Shown one piece after another: positions 1 through 6,565 of a DNA stretch of 8,439 nt; position 1 is the stretch's first letter, and every line of letters begins with the position of its first letter. The notes below the pieces were generated by a model. It had not been told where the DNA came from. It saw only the letters and a program-made list of their open reading frames with translations, and did not search any database. The DNA lies in assembly GCA_023450775.1 (NCBI GenBank), contig JAEXGP010000145.1:1-8439 (forward strand), given 5' to 3'. The position numbers and the translations under genes were made by a program. The DNA comes from Actinomycetes bacterium (GTDB lineage Bacteria; Actinomycetota; Acidimicrobiia; Acidimicrobiales; Microtrichaceae).

Positions 1-25
1 GTCCAGCGTCCCGAGAACGAACGCG

Positions 26-73
26 GAACTCGGGCCGCCGGCGCCCGATGTGGGCGCGGGACGACCCGAGTTC
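26..73. repeat. Inverted repeat downstream of the crotonase gene, terminator-like
   Basis: A perfect 9-bp inverted repeat, GAACTCGGG (26-34) and CCCGAGTTC (65-73), encloses a 30-nt GC-rich loop. It starts 28 nt beyond the stop codon of the minus-strand crotonase gene, so it could act as its transcription terminator, but there is no T-run on either side. The arm sequence recurs in the two hairpin repeats at 4992-5110, so it may instead be a diverged member of a dispersed intergenic repeat family. Positions 1-100 hold no gene that I can support. Confidence 0.45.
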
Positions 74-100
74 AGGAACGCCAGGTGCGAGCGGTGGGGC

Positions 101-877
101 TCAGCGGCCCTTCCACTCGGGCTTACGCTTCTCGGCGAACGCCGTGAGGCCCTCGCTGAAGTCCTCGGTGCCGAACATCTTCATGATGCCCTCGCCCGAC
201 AGCTTCCAACCGACCTCGTCGGGCTGGTCGGTCGACTCGATCATGATCTTGCGGCTCTCGGCCACGGCGAGCGGCGCGTTCTCGGTGATCTCCGACGCCA
301 GCTCGAGGGCGGTGGCGAGCGCCTGGCCCTCGTCGCACAGGCGGTTGACCATGCCGAAGTCGTAGGCCCGCTCCGCCGGGAAGTCGAGGCGGCCGGTGAG
401 GGCCAGCTCCATGGCGATGTTGCGGGGGATCTTGCGGGGGAGCCGGAACAGGCCGCCGGCGGCGGCGACGAGGTTCCGCTTCACCTCGGGGATGCCGAAC
501 ACCGCGGTCCGCGACGCCACGACCAGGTCCGCGGCCAGCACGATCTCGGTGCCGCCGGCGAGGGCGGGACCGTCGACAGCGGCGATGAACGGGGTCGTGC
601 GCTCCCGCTGCACGAAGCCGCCGAAGCCGCCGCGAGCCGTCTGCATGCCGCCCGGGTCCACGGCCATCTGCTTGAGGTCGGCACCGGCGCAGAAGATGTA
701 GCCCTTGTCGGTCTTGGCGCCGGTGAGGATGCCGACCCAGACCTCGTCGTCGGCCTCGATCTGGTCGATGGCGTCCTCGATGCCGGAGGCGACGTCGCTG
801 TTGACGGCGTTGCGGGCGTCGGGTCGGTTGATCGTGACGATCCCGACGTTGCCCTGCTTGGTGTACTCGATGGTCAT
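101..877 (-). CDS. Crotonase-family enoyl-CoA hydratase
   Basis: A 258-residue protein of normal length for the crotonase superfamily. It is predicted to hydrate trans-2-enoyl-CoA to 3-hydroxyacyl-CoA in cytosolic beta-oxidation. Visible signatures are the N-terminal VGIVTINRPDARNAV block, the CoA/oxyanion-hole segment FCAGADLK (62-69), and AAVDGPALAGGTE followed 20 residues later by FGIPE. Glu111 and Glu131 align with the two catalytic glutamates (144 and 164) of rat mitochondrial enoyl-CoA hydratase, so the hydratase active site appears intact. The C-terminus ends in the usual EGLTAFAEKRKPEW motif. From memory, the middle and the DGQALATALELASEI block also resemble mycobacterial EchA19-type steroid hydratases, but many crotonases share these features, so the substrate is open. 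The ATG at 877 starts exactly at the conserved N-terminus; the reading frame stays open upstream, but that part reads antisense to the HAD gene. There is no Shine-Dalgarno sequence; see the -10-like site at 885-890. Confidence 0.93.
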   Translation of the reverse strand: MTIEYTKQGNVGIVTINRPDARNAVNSDVASGIEDAIDQIEADDEVWVGILTGAKTDKGYIFCAGADLKQMAVDPGGMQTARGGFGGFVQRERTTPFIAAVDGPALAGGTEIVLAADLVVASRTAVFGIPEVKRNLVAAAGGLFRLPRKIPRNIAMELALTGRLDFPAERAYDFGMVNRLCDEGQALATALELASEITENAPLAVAESRKIMIESTDQPDEVGWKLSGEGIMKMFGTEDFSEGLTAFAEKRKPEWKGR

Positions 878-884
878 GGGCGGG

Positions 885-890
885 ACATTA
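885..890 (-). promoter_or_regulatory. -10-like hexamer for a leaderless crotonase transcript
   Basis: On the minus strand TAATGT lies 7 nt before the ATG at 877. This matches the actinobacterial TANNNT -10 pattern at the distance expected if transcription starts at the A of the start codon. No purine-rich Shine-Dalgarno sequence lies between. The best -35 candidate (TAGACC, 19-nt spacing) is weak. Confidence 0.45.
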
Positions 891-901
891 CCGCCGCACT
901 T

Positions 902-950
902 GACCGCTCGGTCTACTTCGGGCGCCGGACGGGTCGATCCCAGCGTCCGG
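902..950. promoter_or_regulatory. Short inverted repeats in the divergent crotonase/HAD spacer
   Basis: The 105-nt spacer between divergent start codons holds two dyads. One is GACCG-CT-CGGTC at 902-913. The other has arms CCGGAC (925-930) and GTCCGG (945-950) with a 14-nt loop. They lie upstream of both putative start sites and could be an operator shared by both genes. Dyads this short arise easily in GC-rich DNA, so this is weak evidence. Confidence 0.25.
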
Positions 951-969
951 GACGTGGTTCCCGCCTCGG

Positions 970-975
970 TAGGGT
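970..975 (+). promoter_or_regulatory. -10-like hexamer for the HAD gene (leaderless) or weak SD
   Basis: TAGGGT ends 7 nt before the ATG at 983 and fits TANNNT, the same geometry as at 885-890, 3305-3310 and 6566-6571. The embedded AGGGTG (971-976) could alternatively be a weak Shine-Dalgarno sequence, so this site is ambiguous taken alone. No recognisable -35 lies about 17 nt upstream. Confidence 0.4.
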
Positions 976-982
976 GCGCCGC

Positions 983-1537
983 ATGTCCGCCCCCGTGCAG
1001 GCGCTCGTCTTCGACTTCGACGGCACGCTCGTCGACTCCGACGACGCCCTGGTCCAGCCCTTCCTCCAGCTCGGCGTGCCGCTCGACGAGATCAGCTTCG
1101 GCCATGCGATCGCAGAGGAGTGCGACCGGCTGGGAATCTCGCTCGACGCCTACGCCGACCTCTACGACGAGCAGGTGGTGCAGCCCTTCGCCGGCGTGGA
1201 CGAGGTCGTCCGGCGGCTCGGTCGATGGGCGCTGTGCTCCAACAAGCACCCGCGGTCGGGCGCGGCCGAGCTCGAGCGCCTGGGCTGGACGCCCGAGGTC
1301 GCCATGTTCTCGGACCACTTCGGCTGGGCCCACAAGGGGCTGGGACCCGTGCTCGAGGCGATCGGCCTGACCGCCGCGGACGTGGTCATGGTCGGCGACA
1401 GCGGCGGCGACGTCCGCTGCGCGGACGAGGTGGGCTGTCGGTTCGTGTGGGCCGGCTGGAACCCGCGGGTGCGAGCCGCCCGTCCGGACGGGAGCGTCCT
1501 CGACCGTCCGGACCAGCTGCTCGATCTCTACGGCTGA
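983..1537 (+). CDS. HAD-superfamily hydrolase, compact phosphatase-like
   Basis: A 184-residue haloacid dehalogenase-type hydrolase, probably a cytosolic phosphatase acting on a small phosphorylated metabolite. All four HAD motifs are visible. Motif I is DFDGT, with nucleophile Asp11 and acid/base Asp13. Motif II is Ser86 in LCSNK, motif III is Lys118 in WAHKGLG, and motif IV is GDSGGD (138-143) with Asp139 and Asp143 for magnesium binding. The segment between motifs I and II (about residues 17-80) is a short, mostly helical C1-type cap. At 184 residues it is shorter than typical phosphoglycolate phosphatase-like members of about 220. The ATG at 983 gives the expected spacing of about ten residues to motif I; the frame stays open upstream to position 50, but that stretch is antisense to the crotonase. 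The gene converges with 1612-3297 across a hairpin. The substrate cannot be assigned. Confidence 0.9.
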   Translation: MSAPVQALVFDFDGTLVDSDDALVQPFLQLGVPLDEISFGHAIAEECDRLGISLDAYADLYDEQVVQPFAGVDEVVRRLGRWALCSNKHPRSGAAELERLGWTPEVAMFSDHFGWAHKGLGPVLEAIGLTAADVVMVGDSGGDVRCADEVGCRFVWAGWNPRVRAARPDGSVLDRPDQLLDLYG

Positions 1538-1563
1538 CCGCGGGCTCCGCCGGCACCGGAACT

Positions 1564-1600
1564 GCGTGAGCTGGCGTCGGTCAGCGACGGCAACTCACGC
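1564..1600. terminator. Bidirectional terminator-like hairpin between convergent genes
   Basis: A 37-nt near-perfect hairpin fills the 74-nt spacer between the stop codons at 1537 and 1612. The outer stem GCGTGAG/CTCACGC (1564-1570 with 1594-1600) continues through two paired positions to an inner stem CGTCG/CGACG (1575-1579 with 1585-1589) closing a 5-nt loop. Fourteen of sixteen positions pair. There is no T-run, as is common for hairpin terminators in high-GC actinobacteria. Its symmetry and position suit termination from both sides. The 10-mer CGTCGGTCAG in its centre recurs at 1606-1615, overlapping the stop codon of the minus-strand gene. Confidence 0.65.
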
Positions 1601-1611
1601 CGGAACGTCGG

Positions 1612-3297
1612 TCAGTCGGCCTCGGGACCGGTCTCGCCGGCCTCGATCTCGGCCTCGGCCGCGGCACCGGTCTCGGGCGCGGGGTCGTCGGTCGTCTCGG
1701 CCTCGGGAGCGGGCGTCGCGTCCTCCGACGGAGCCGGAGCCTCGACCGCGTCCGTGGCCGCCGGCTCGACCGGAGCCTCGGCCGGTACGTCCTCCGACGG
1801 AGCCGCTGCGTCCGCCGCTGCCGACGCGTCTGCCCCAGCCTCCGGCTCTGCCGGTGCGGTGGCCTCGGGCGCCTCGACCTCGGCCGTCGCGGCCTCGGCG
1901 GACGGCGCTGTCTCAGTCTCGGCGGACGGCGCTGGCGCTGTCTCGGCCGGCTCCGCTGCCGTCGGCGCCTCGTCCTTGGGCGCCTCGTCCTTCGCGGCGC
2001 CTCCGCCCTTCGCGCCTCCGGACTTCTGGCCCTCGCCCTTCTGGCCCTCGCCCTTGGGGGCGCCACCCTTGAGACCACCGGCGCGGCCGCCGCCCTGCTT
2101 GCCACGCGGCGGACGACGACGCTTGGCCGCCGCAGCCTCGGACGGGTCCACGCCGAACAGCTCGGCGACCTTCGGCACCCGATCGGCCACGCGGCGCACC
2201 GCCTCGAGCAGGTCCTCAGTGGGCGTCTCGGGGCGGCCGGCGGGGGCGACCTGCTGGCGCACGGGCGAGTACGCCAGCGCGTCGACGGCGGCCGCCCACA
2301 GCTCCTGGTTGGTGCCCGGCGTCAGGCCCTCGGACACGGCGGTCACCAGTCGCGCCGACAGCTCGGCGGGCACCGGGGTGCCGGCCTTGGGCGGGCGGGA
2401 ACTCAGGCGGAGGGCCCGCACGAACCGGCCGGCCTCGAGGTTGGCCGTGATGTCGGCCACCCAGTTGGTGTGCTCCTCCTCGACGCGACGGGTGAGCCCG
2501 GACCGCAGCTGCTCGAGCATCTCCCGGGCCTCGTCGTCGTGGGTGGCGCCGTCGCCGGCCACCACCACCGAGCGCAGGTCGCGCAGGTCGAGCTCGTCCA
2601 GATCCGCGATCGCCGCGGCGGCCCGGTCCTTCCACTCCGCGTCGCGGAGCTTCGGGTAGAGCGCCTCGGCCATGGCCACGACCTGCTCGGTGGGGACCTC
2701 GGGCTGGTTCTGGGCGCGGGCCTGCTCGTTCTGCTTGGCGATGGCCTCGCGCACGGCGGGCACGCCACCTCGCAGCACCTGGTCCGCGATCGGACGCTGC
2801 TCGGCCGGGACCTCGTCGATCACCGCGTTGCGGAACGCGCGACCCGGGCGCAGGCGCTTGGGCTTGGGGCGCTCCGGCACGTCGGGACGCGGGCCACGGG
2901 GACGGTCGCCGCGGGGGCGGTCGCCACGATCGCCCCGGTCCCGGCGGTCCCGACTGGGCCCGTCGCCGTCGCGGTCACGCCCGCGACCTCGGCCGCGGCC
3001 CTCGCCGCGCCCACGGGTCACGAGCTGGGTCGTCACCAGCGGCTCCTCGCGGCCGGAGCCCTTGATCTCGAGCAACTCGGGCTGCTTGCGCTCGCCCTTG
3101 GGCGGCAGGATCCCCGTGATCTCGATGCCGTCGATGAGGAACTCGGCGTCGGCCCGCAGGACGTCGCCGACCTTGGCGCCGCCGGGCAGGAGCGCACCGT
3201 CCATCTCGCCCTTGGGCTGCTTGGCACCGGCTGCACGCCAGGTCCAGGAGCCATCGGGGCGTTCAGAGGTCAGCTCGATCTCGAGTCGGCGGGACAT
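1612..3297 (-). CDS. Putative nucleic-acid-binding protein with RG-rich linker and acidic tail; function unknown
   Basis: I do not recognise a named family in this 561-residue protein. Residues 1-93 look folded, with alternating beta-prone stretches (RRLEIELTSERPDGSWTWRA, then VGDVLRADAEFLIDGIEITGILPPKGER), and may form a small beta-barrel. Residues 95-150 are an Arg/Gly/Asp-rich basic stretch with RG repeats, like RGG-type RNA-binding linkers. Residues 155-385 are predominantly helical and charged, with conserved-looking Trp residues (W222, W279, W334). Residues 392-441 are Lys/Gly-rich with GEGQK repeats. Residues 442-561 are Ala/Pro/Glu-rich with no Lys or Arg. The protein is probably cytoplasmic: there is no signal peptide or membrane segment. 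RNA or ribosome association is inference from composition. The ATG at 3297 is preferred; a TTG three codons upstream (3306) would overlap the putative -10 site. The frame is confirmed by strong third-position GC and by the non-repetitive central domain. Confidence 0.85.
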   Translation of the reverse strand: MSRRLEIELTSERPDGSWTWRAAGAKQPKGEMDGALLPGGAKVGDVLRADAEFLIDGIEITGILPPKGERKQPELLEIKGSGREEPLVTTQLVTRGRGEGRGRGRGRDRDGDGPSRDRRDRGDRGDRPRGDRPRGPRPDVPERPKPKRLRPGRAFRNAVIDEVPAEQRPIADQVLRGGVPAVREAIAKQNEQARAQNQPEVPTEQVVAMAEALYPKLRDAEWKDRAAAAIADLDELDLRDLRSVVVAGDGATHDDEAREMLEQLRSGLTRRVEEEHTNWVADITANLEAGRFVRALRLSSRPPKAGTPVPAELSARLVTAVSEGLTPGTNQELWAAAVDALAYSPVRQQVAPAGRPETPTEDLLEAVRRVADRVPKVAELFGVDPSEAAAAKRRRPPRGKQGGGRAGGLKGGAPKGEGQKGEGQKSGGAKGGGAAKDEAPKDEAPTAAEPAETAPAPSAETETAPSAEAATAEVEAPEATAPAEPEAGADASAAADAAAPSEDVPAEAPVEPAATDAVEAPAPSEDATPAPEAETTDDPAPETGAAAEAEIEAGETGPEAD

Positions 3298-3304
3298 GGC
3301 CGCC

Positions 3305-3310
3305 AAGCTA
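3305..3310 (-). promoter_or_regulatory. -10-like hexamer for a leaderless RG-rich protein transcript
   Basis: On the minus strand TAGCTT ends 7 nt before the ATG at 3297, matching TANNNT. There is no Shine-Dalgarno sequence. The whole divergent spacer to the next gene (3298-3369) is only 72 nt, so both promoters must lie within it or overlap the coding starts. No convincing -35 is visible. Confidence 0.45.
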
Positions 3311-3369
3311 ACGGACGCCCTTCGATCTCAGGAAGCTGGAACGAGCCGGGTGCGTGCCAGCATGGGCGG

Positions 3370-4293
3370 GTGAGCGACACCTCCGGACCCCAGACCCTCA
3401 TCGTCACCGGCGTGACCGGCCAGGTGGCCGAGTCGGTCGCCACCTCGCTGGCCGGCGCCGGCCGCCACGTGATCGGCGTCGCCCGGTTCAGCGACACGCC
3501 GGCACGCGAGCGGCTCGAGGCCGCGGGCGTGGAGTGCGTGACCGCGGACCTGGTCGCCGCCGACTTCGCCGACGTGCCCACCGGCGTCGACGCCCTCCTC
3601 AACTTCGCCGTCGTCAAGACGCAGCGCTGGGACCTCGACCTGCGGGCCAACGCGGAGGGCATCGGCCTGCTCATCGGCCACGTGCGTCCCGGGCGGGTGC
3701 TGCACTGCTCGTCGACCGGCGTGTACGACCCGGCAGGCTCGACCGTGCTCGACGAGTCGGCCGCGCTCGGTGACAACCACCGGCCGATCATGCCCACGTA
3801 CTCCATCGCCAAGATCGCGGCGGAGGAGGTGGTCCGCACGATGTGCCGGCTGCTCGACGTCCCGACGACGATCGCCCGGCTCAACGTGCCGTACGGCGTG
3901 GGGCCCGACGGATCGCCCCGCGGCTGGCCGGCGTTCCACCTGGCGATGATGCAGGCGGGCATGGCCGTCCCCGTGCACCCCGACCGGCCGAACCTCTTCA
4001 ACCCGATCGATCTGGCCGACATCGCGGGCACGGTGCCGTCCCTGCTCGACGCGGCGACCGTCCCGGCGACGATCGTCAACTGGGGCGGCGCGGAGCAGGT
4101 CTCGCTCGAGGAGTGGTGCGACTACCTCGCCGACCGGTGCGGCTACACGGCCACCTTCGAGGAGACCGAGTCGACGATCGGCGGCGTCACCGTCGACCTG
4201 ACGCGCATGGCGTCGATCACCGGACCGACCACCGTCGCGTGGAAGGACGGCTTCGACGCGCTCGCCGACGCCTGGCTCGCGTCGCAGGCCTGA
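3370..4293 (+). CDS. NAD(P)-dependent epimerase/dehydratase, extended SDR family
   Basis: A 307-residue extended short-chain dehydrogenase/reductase-like protein. The N-terminal Rossmann signature is TLIVTGVTGQVA (9-20), a TGxxGxxA variant of the usual TGxxGxxG. The catalytic region has CSSTGVYD (113-120) and YSIAK (144-148), giving the expected Ser/Thr, Tyr144 and Lys148 triad. A segment around 207-220 (NLFNPIDLADIAGT) matches the downstream substrate-domain motif seen in NAD-dependent epimerases. Members use NAD(P)H to epimerise, dehydrate or reduce nucleotide sugars, sterols or related alcohols; the substrate here is not readable. The GTG at 3370 is the only start codon fitting the Rossmann N-terminus; the frame is open far upstream, but that region is antisense to the RG-rich gene. 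An ATG at 3362 is out of frame. The HAD gene follows 35 nt downstream, suggesting cotranscription. Confidence 0.88.
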   Translation: MSDTSGPQTLIVTGVTGQVAESVATSLAGAGRHVIGVARFSDTPARERLEAAGVECVTADLVAADFADVPTGVDALLNFAVVKTQRWDLDLRANAEGIGLLIGHVRPGRVLHCSSTGVYDPAGSTVLDESAALGDNHRPIMPTYSIAKIAAEEVVRTMCRLLDVPTTIARLNVPYGVGPDGSPRGWPAFHLAMMQAGMAVPVHPDRPNLFNPIDLADIAGTVPSLLDAATVPATIVNWGGAEQVSLEEWCDYLADRCGYTATFEETESTIGGVTVDLTRMASITGPTTVAWKDGFDALADAWLASQA

Positions 4294-4328
4294 GCATCAC
4301 CCCCGACGTCCGCCGTCCTGCACCCGCC

Positions 4329-4964
4329 GTGCCGCTGCTCCTGACCGACCTCGACGAGACGCTCGTCGACCGGAGCGCTGCGCTGCGACGGTGGGCCACC
4401 GGCTTCGTCGCGACGCGAGGGCTACCCGACGCGGAGGTCGCACGGATCGTCGAGATGGACCGGCACGGGCGCCGGAGCCGCCCCGAGTTCGTCGCCGCCG
4501 TCAACGAGTCGCTGCGGCTCGACCCTCCGCTGCGCCTGGACTACCTCTCGGACTACGTCCGGGGCTTCACGCTGGACCCCGCCACGGCTGATGCGCTGAC
4601 ACGCGCTCGGGCGGCCGGGTGGCGCATCGGGATCGTCTCGAACGGGGAGCAGCCGCAGCTCGACAAGATCGCCCGCGTGGGCCTCGGTCCGCTGGTCGAC
4701 GGCGTGTGCGTGTCCGGGCTGGAGCAGTGCCGCAAGCCCGACCCTCGGCTGTTCCGCCTGGCCGCGGAGCGAGCGGGATCGTCCCTGGAGGGCGCGTGGA
4801 TGATCGGCGACGACGCTGTCGCCGACATGGGCGGCGCGGACGCGGCCGGCATCCGTGGTGTGTGGCTGCGCCACGGCCGGACGTGGCCCGACGACCTGTC
4901 GCCCCCGACCGCCCAGGCCGACTCGTTCCCCGAGGCCGTGGACATCGTGCTGTCCGACGGCTGA
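4329..4964 (+). CDS. HAD-superfamily hydrolase, subfamily IA-like
   Basis: A 211-residue HAD hydrolase. Motif I is TDLDETL, with nucleophile Asp7 and acid/base Asp9. Motif II is Ser104 in GIVSNGE, motif III is Lys136 in CRKPDPRLF, and motif IV is IGDDAVADMGGADAAG with Asp161 and Asp166. The helical cap lies between motif I and about residue 95. DLDETL and KPDPRLF are typical of the subfamily IA, YjjG/Gph-like phosphatases. The GTG at 4329 is chosen because it sits six residues before motif I; no ATG, GTG or TTG in frame lies between it and the preceding stop at 4293, although a CTG overlaps that stop. The gene probably shares the mRNA of the upstream SDR. It is not a duplicate of the HAD gene at 983-1537: the motif contexts and lengths differ. 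The substrate is unknown. Confidence 0.88.
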   Translation: MPLLLTDLDETLVDRSAALRRWATGFVATRGLPDAEVARIVEMDRHGRRSRPEFVAAVNESLRLDPPLRLDYLSDYVRGFTLDPATADALTRARAAGWRIGIVSNGEQPQLDKIARVGLGPLVDGVCVSGLEQCRKPDPRLFRLAAERAGSSLEGAWMIGDDAVADMGGADAAGIRGVWLRHGRTWPDDLSPPTAQADSFPEAVDIVLSDG

Positions 4965-4991
4965 ACCGTCGACATCGCCGTCGCCGGCACC

Positions 4992-5038
4992 GAACTTGGG
5001 CACCACGCACCACCCACCGGTCGCTGGTGCCCGAGATC
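4992..5038. repeat. 47-bp hairpin repeat, copy A
   Basis: First of two imperfect direct copies in the 177-nt spacer between convergent stop codons. It folds into a 10-bp stem, with CTTGGGCACC (4995-5004) pairing with GGTGCCCGAG (5026-5035) including one G-T wobble, and a 21-nt loop. Copies A and B agree at 39 of 47 positions. The agreement includes a 13-nt block in and beside the loop (ACGCACCACCCAC), so the similarity is not limited to the stem. It may be a REP-like element or a terminator. Confidence 0.75.
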
Positions 5039-5063
5039 AGTGGGCCGACGCGCCGGACGCTCG

Positions 5064-5110
5064 TAACTTGGGCACAACGCACCACCCACTCGTCCGCGGT
5101 GCCCGAGTTC
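5064..5110. repeat. 47-bp hairpin repeat, copy B
   Basis: Second copy, 72 nt from the first in the same orientation. The stem is 11 bp: AACTTGGGCAC (5065-5075) pairs with GTGCCCGAGTT (5099-5109) with one G-T wobble. The loop keeps the 13-nt block of copy A. The arms resemble those of the inverted repeat at 26-73. No T-run follows on either strand. It lies 32 nt from the stop codon of mycothione reductase. Confidence 0.75.
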
Positions 5111-5141
5111 GCCGCGGAGCCGGGTGTGTCGGCCGGCTGCC

Positions 5142-6557
5142 TCAGTGGCCGACGGCGTCGAGCAGCGCGTTCTCGAGCACCTCGGCCAGCCCGGGGTGCG
5201 CCCAGATCTGCTCCTTGGCCACGCGCTCGGCGGTCAGACCGAACGTCATGGCCTGGGCGAACTGCTGCATGAGCGTGGCCGCCTGCGGCCCGATCACGTG
5301 GCCGCCGAGGATCAGCCCCGTCTCCGCGCACACGAGGACCTTGGCGAACCCGCTGCGGTCCTCGAGCGACCAGCCGTACGCGGTGTCGCCGTAGGCACGC
5401 CGGCCGACCTTGTAGGGCTGGCGGCGCTCCTGGAGCTCGGTCTCGGTCTCACCGACCGACGCCACCTCGGGGTGCGAGAACACGGCGTGCGGCACGACCC
5501 GCTCGTCCAGGTGCATCGGGTCATCCGGGTGGATGACGTTGTGGGAGACGACCTTGGCCTCGCGGTTGGCGAGGTGCTTGAGCTGCAGCGGGTTGCGGAT
5601 GTCGCCGAGCGCCCACACGTTCGGGGCGGTCGTGAGGAGGGTGTCGTCGGTGATCACGTAGCCGTCCTCGTCGAGCTTCACGCCGGCCACCTCGACGTCG
5701 AGCTCCGCGCCGTTCGGACGGCGGCCGGTGGTGACCAGCAGCGCGTCGCCGGTCACGTCGGTGGGGCAGTCGGGTCCGTGGTGGCCCGGCGCGGGGGAGA
5801 GCTGCAGCCGGAACTCGCCGCCCGAGTGCTCGACGCCGACGACCTCGGTGCTCAGGTGCAGTCGGGACCGCCGGCCGAACTCGCGCGTGAAGCGCTCGGA
5901 CACGTCGGGGTCCTCGTGGCGCAGCATCCTCGGACCGCGGTGCACGACGGTGACGTCGCAGCCCAGCGAGCCGAACACGTGGCCCATCTCCGCGGCGATG
6001 AAGCCGCCACCGATCACGACCATGTGCTTGGGCACGGCGTCGACCCGCATGATCGTGTCGGACGTGTGGAACGGCGTGCCCGCCAGACCGGGCAGGTCGG
6101 GGACAACCGGGGAGGCGCCGGCGGCGAGCACGATCTTCTCGGCGGTCACGTCGGTGGTGGAGCCGTCGGGGGCGGTCACGCGCACGGCCCGCTCGCCGGT
6201 GAAGCGGGCGTCGCCGGTGAACACCGTGGTGTTGGCCTGACCCCGCCGGTACTCCTCGCCGCCCTGTGCGATCGGGTCGATGCGCCCGAACGTGCGGTCA
6301 CGGATGGACGGCCAGTCGACCCTCGGCGGCTCGAAGTGCACGCCGAGCGCGGCGGCCTCCTGCGCCTCCACGACCCGGTTCGCGGGCATCACGAGCATCT
6401 TCGAGGGGATGCATCCCCGGTTCAGGCAGGTGCCGCCGAAGGTGGAGCGCTCCACGATCCCGATCGACAGGTCGTCGTACTCGTGGGTGGGGATCGAGTT
6501 GCCCGATCCGGTGCCGATGATGAGCACGTCGACGTGGGCCGAGGAGGGGGGCGTCAT
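5142..6557 (-). CDS. mtr: Mycothione reductase (NADPH-dependent flavoprotein disulfide reductase)
   Basis: A 471-residue class I pyridine nucleotide-disulfide oxidoreductase, predicted to reduce mycothione (oxidised mycothiol) with NADPH to keep the cytosolic mycothiol pool reduced. The FAD-binding segment reads IIGTGSGNSIP (13-23); GTGSGNS is characteristic of mycothione reductases rather than lipoamide dehydrogenases. The redox disulfide is Cys44-Cys49 in GGTCLNRGCIPSK. The NADPH fold begins VIGGGFIAAE (181-190) and is followed by arginines (HRGPRMLR) that suit NADPH. ALGD (316-319) contacts FAD, and His454 with Glu459 (HPGLAEVLE) forms the C-terminal catalytic dyad. FGRIDPIA, HTSDTIMR, YGWSLED and QAMTFGLTA match what I recall of M. 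tuberculosis Mtr (Rv2855). The ATG at 6557 puts the FAD motif at the usual place. A -10-like site precedes it and there is no Shine-Dalgarno sequence. It stands alone between convergent and divergent neighbours. Confidence 0.92.
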   Translation of the reverse strand: MTPPSSAHVDVLIIGTGSGNSIPTHEYDDLSIGIVERSTFGGTCLNRGCIPSKMLVMPANRVVEAQEAAALGVHFEPPRVDWPSIRDRTFGRIDPIAQGGEEYRRGQANTTVFTGDARFTGERAVRVTAPDGSTTDVTAEKIVLAAGASPVVPDLPGLAGTPFHTSDTIMRVDAVPKHMVVIGGGFIAAEMGHVFGSLGCDVTVVHRGPRMLRHEDPDVSERFTREFGRRSRLHLSTEVVGVEHSGGEFRLQLSPAPGHHGPDCPTDVTGDALLVTTGRRPNGAELDVEVAGVKLDEDGYVITDDTLLTTAPNVWALGDIRNPLQLKHLANREAKVVSHNVIHPDDPMHLDERVVPHAVFSHPEVASVGETETELQERRQPYKVGRRAYGDTAYGWSLEDRSGFAKVLVCAETGLILGGHVIGPQAATLMQQFAQAMTFGLTAERVAKEQIWAHPGLAEVLENALLDAVGH

Positions 6558-6565
6558 GACGATCG

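Noticed and set aside
900..905. TTGACC as a -35 box for the HAD gene
   Set aside because: It is 64 nt from the nearest credible -10 (970-975), and no -10 lies at 16-18 nt spacing.
50..982. Upstream extension of the HAD gene in the same frame
   Set aside because: It is antisense to the crotonase. HAD motif I is expected about ten residues from the start, which the ATG at 983 provides.
878..1333. N-terminal extension of the crotonase by 152 residues
   Set aside because: The extension is antisense to the well-supported HAD gene, and the crotonase fold starts at the ATG at 877.
1566..2105. Arg/Pro/Ser-rich open frames on both strands over the acidic tail
   Set aside because: They are frame shadows of the repetitive Ala/Pro/Glu tail and show no non-repetitive domain.
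2470..3369. Long plus-strand open frame joined upstream of the SDR gene
   Set aside because: It is antisense to the RG-rich gene and has low-complexity, non-family composition. The recognisable SDR fold begins only at the GTG at 3370.
4992..5110. CRISPR-like repeats
   Set aside because: There are only two imperfect 47-bp copies separated by 25 nt, with no array and no cas genes; the hairpin structure fits an intergenic repeat better.
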